In this document: positions 62,252 to 64,000 of the stretch, piece by piece
Position numbering within the stretch: the stretch's first letter is position 1
How the letters are laid out: each line of letters begins with the position of its first letter
Assembly (NCBI RefSeq): GCF_014196525.1
Contig: NZ_JACIDX010000013.1
Coordinates: forward strand, 1-64,000
Length of the DNA: 64,000 nt
Reading direction: 5' to 3'
Origin: Novosphingobium sediminicola
GTDB taxonomy: Bacteria; Pseudomonadota; Alphaproteobacteria; Sphingomonadales; Sphingomonadaceae
Notes under the pieces: generated by a model
Seen by the model: only the letters and a program-made list of their open reading frames with translations
Told to the model about the DNA's origin: nothing
Database searches by the model: none
Made by a program: the position numbers and the translations under genes

Positions 62252-62510
62252 GTGTGTATCCTTGAACAGCGAGTGGACCACGCGCGACACTGTCCACCGG
62301 GGTGGTCGCGCCGTGCGGAAAGCCTACCGCAGGAGTAGACTTCACGCGCCAAATAAACGGCTTGTTCATTCGATGCAAGCTCTAGTCGCATTTACCTGTG
62401 CATCCCATCGCATTTGCATCAGGATAACCGGGTTGGCTCGGCCTATTTTCCCCCCGAATCCGGCCCCCCTGCGCCTTTTCGTGGGGCCGCCTTGGCCCTA
62501 TGGATAATCC

Positions 62511-64000
62511 ATGGAAAACACGACACCGCGCCGCCCCCATCTCTATCTGGTCGATGGATCGGCCTATATTTTCCGCGCTTATCACCGGCTCCCCCCCCTG
62601 ACGAATCCGGCAGGGACCCCGGTTGGCGCGGTGTTTGGCTATACCACGATGCTGTGGAAACTGGCCGAAGACCTGCACAAGGCCGATGGGCCGACTCACC
62701 TTGCGGTGATTCTCGATAAATCGGGAAAAAGTTTCCGTAATGACATCTTTCCCGCTTATAAAGCGAACCGCCCGCCCGCGCCCGAGGATCTGGTTCCGCA
62801 ATTTCCCCTGATTCGCGACGCCACGCGCGCCTTCTCGCTGCCCCTTATTGAGGAAGCAGGGCTGGAGGCCGACGATATGATCGCCTCCTATGCCCGCGCC
62901 GCGCAGGCGCAGGGGTGGGATGTCACCATCGTTTCCTCGGACAAGGATCTGATGCAGTTGGTTGGCGATGGCCCGGATGGTTCGCGAGTCGATATGCTCG
63001 ACACGATGAAGAACCAGCGCATCTTCCTCCCCGAGGTGGCCGAGAAATTCGGCGTGGCGCCCGAACTGGTGGGCGATGTGCTGGCGCTGATGGGCGATGC
63101 GGTGGACAATGTGCCCGGCATTCGCGGCATTGGTCCCAAAACGGCGACCAAGCTGATCCAGGAACATGGCAATCTGGATAATGCGCTGGCGGCCGCGGCT
63201 ACGATGAAACCCAGCAAGCTGCGCGAGAACCTGATCGAACATGCCGATATGGCTCGTCTGAGCCGGGTTCTGGTGGCGCTGAAGGAAGATTGCACCCTCC
63301 CCCTGCCTCTGGACGCCTTCGAGCTGGGTGCGATCCCGCCGCAGCCTCTGGCGGCCTTCCTTGGCGAACATGGCTTTACCAGCCTGCTCAAGCGCCTTGA
63401 TGGCGGGCGGGGCAGCCCGGAGCGGGCCACCCAGTTGCATCCGCCCAAAGCCGTCACGGCCGGCAACACGCCCGCCACCGGCGCCGCGCGGCAGGACACC
63501 GCCGCGATGCCCGCCGTCGACCTTGCCGCCTATGAATGCGTGCAGAGCCTTGAAGCACTGGACCGCTGGATCGAGCGGGGCTTTGCCGCGCGCCTTGTGG
63601 CCTTTGACACCGAAACCAGCGCGCTGGACGCGATTGGTGCCGATCTGGTGGGCATCAGCCTGTCGGTCGGACCGAATCAGTCCTGCTACATCCCTCTGGG
63701 GCATCGCGGCAGCGATATGTTCGCCGAAAAACCCGACCAGATCGATCGCGACGAGGCTTTGCACCGCTTGAAGCCGCTGCTCGAATCGGACGCGGTGATG
63801 AAGGTGGGTCAGAACATCAAATATGACCTCAATGTCATGGCCCGTTTCGACATCACCGTTTCGCCCATCGACGACACGATGGTCATCAGCTTTGACATGG
63901 ACGCGGGCCGCAGCGAGGAAGGCATCGGCGGCGGGCACGGCATGGATGAACTGGCCCAGCGCCACCTTGGCCACACCTGCATCGCCTTTAAGGACGTTTG
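62511..64000 (+). CDS. polA: DNA polymerase I (5' part, runs off the window)
   Basis: From ATG 62511 there are 496 codons before the right edge. The first 320 residues are the 5'-3' exonuclease domain (YLVDGSAYIFRAYHRLPPL, then ADDMIASYAR, SSDKDLMQLVGDG, and GIRGIGPKTATKLI). After a linker of about 40 residues the 3'-5' exonuclease begins (VAFDTETSALDAIGADLVG). The polymerase domain is beyond the window. It repairs DNA and removes RNA primers. Confidence 0.96.
   Translation, partial: MENTTPRRPHLYLVDGSAYIFRAYHRLPPLTNPAGTPVGAVFGYTTMLWKLAEDLHKADGPTHLAVILDKSGKSFRNDIFPAYKANRPPAPEDLVPQFPLIRDATRAFSLPLIEEAGLEADDMIASYARAAQAQGWDVTIVSSDKDLMQLVGDGPDGSRVDMLDTMKNQRIFLPEVAEKFGVAPELVGDVLALMGDAVDNVPGIRGIGPKTATKLIQEHGNLDNALAAAATMKPSKLRENLIEHADMARLSRVLVALKEDCTLPLPLDAFELGAIPPQPLAAFLGEHGFTSLLKRLDGGRGSPERATQLHPPKAVTAGNTPATGAARQDTAAMPAVDLAAYECVQSLEALDRWIERGFAARLVAFDTETSALDAIGADLVGISLSVGPNQSCYIPLGHRGSDMFAEKPDQIDRDEALHRLKPLLESDAVMKVGQNIKYDLNVMARFDITVSPIDDTMVISFDMDAGRSEEGIGGGHGMDELAQRHLGHTCIAFKDV

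Noticed and set aside
61937..62338. Plus-strand frame encoding Arg/Ser repeats
   Set aside because: It is antisense to the lipoprotein repeats; the minus strand has a signal peptide, lipobox and ribosome binding site.

Overview
The window looks like chromosomal DNA of a sphingomonad alphaproteobacterium, most likely Novosphingobium or a close relative. This is inferred from gene content: a PhyR/NepR/EcfG general stress response locus, a CIRCE-controlled groESL, class I PHA synthase with phasin, an alphaproteobacterial FdsGBAD formate dehydrogenase, and high-GC codon use. No species call is possible from the sequence alone.

Bases 1 to about 23110 form an accessory region, very probably one end of a genomic island. 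A P4-type tyrosine integrase (21697-22947) lies directly downstream of the 3' end of a tRNA-Cys gene (23111-23184), the usual layout of an element integrated at a tRNA 3' end. The other end is not in the window. The island has lower and uneven GC, two insertion sequences (IS3 family 1799-3119; IS1182 family 8922-10510) and many candidate phage-defence genes: a DEDDh exonuclease; an overlapping nuclease/Ski2-like helicase pair that resembles Hachiman; a wHTH protein with a TIR-like nucleotide-binding domain; a MerR-like regulator coupled to a 61-residue membrane protein behind twin palindromic operators; a run of four genes encoding a tandem HNH-type zinc protein, a PIN-like protein, a SIR2-like predicted NADase and a second PIN-like protein; a ribbon-helix-helix protein; and a HEPN protein resembling ApeA. 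The 12.0-18.0 kb regulator/HNH/PIN/SIR2/PIN block is the best candidate for an undescribed system.

From 23111 rightward the sequence is ordinary high-GC core genome. Bases 23447-30861 hold a formaldehyde/formate oxidation operon: frmA, a VOC protein, fdsG, fdsB, mobA, fdsA, fdsD and an NTF2-like protein, ended by a terminator. Next come a response-regulator-like wHTH protein, an AlaC/DapL-type aminotransferase, phaC, a phasin gene with a possible internal start, clpS, lptFG, a membrane fatty acid hydroxylase and a GNAT-fold protein (possibly linked to sphingolipid synthesis).

Bases 42669-46120 carry the general stress response: phyR, a histidine kinase, nepR and ecfG, with a near-symmetric sigma-EcfG promoter between the kinase and nepR. 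After this come a dicarboxylate-type symporter, glmM, a DUF1272 protein, thiD, a LOG-family protein, an RND metal-efflux-type operon, a MATE exporter, groES-groEL, a class A beta-lactamase-like serine hydrolase, a small Ala/Ser-rich lipoprotein and the first 496 codons of polA, which runs off the right edge.
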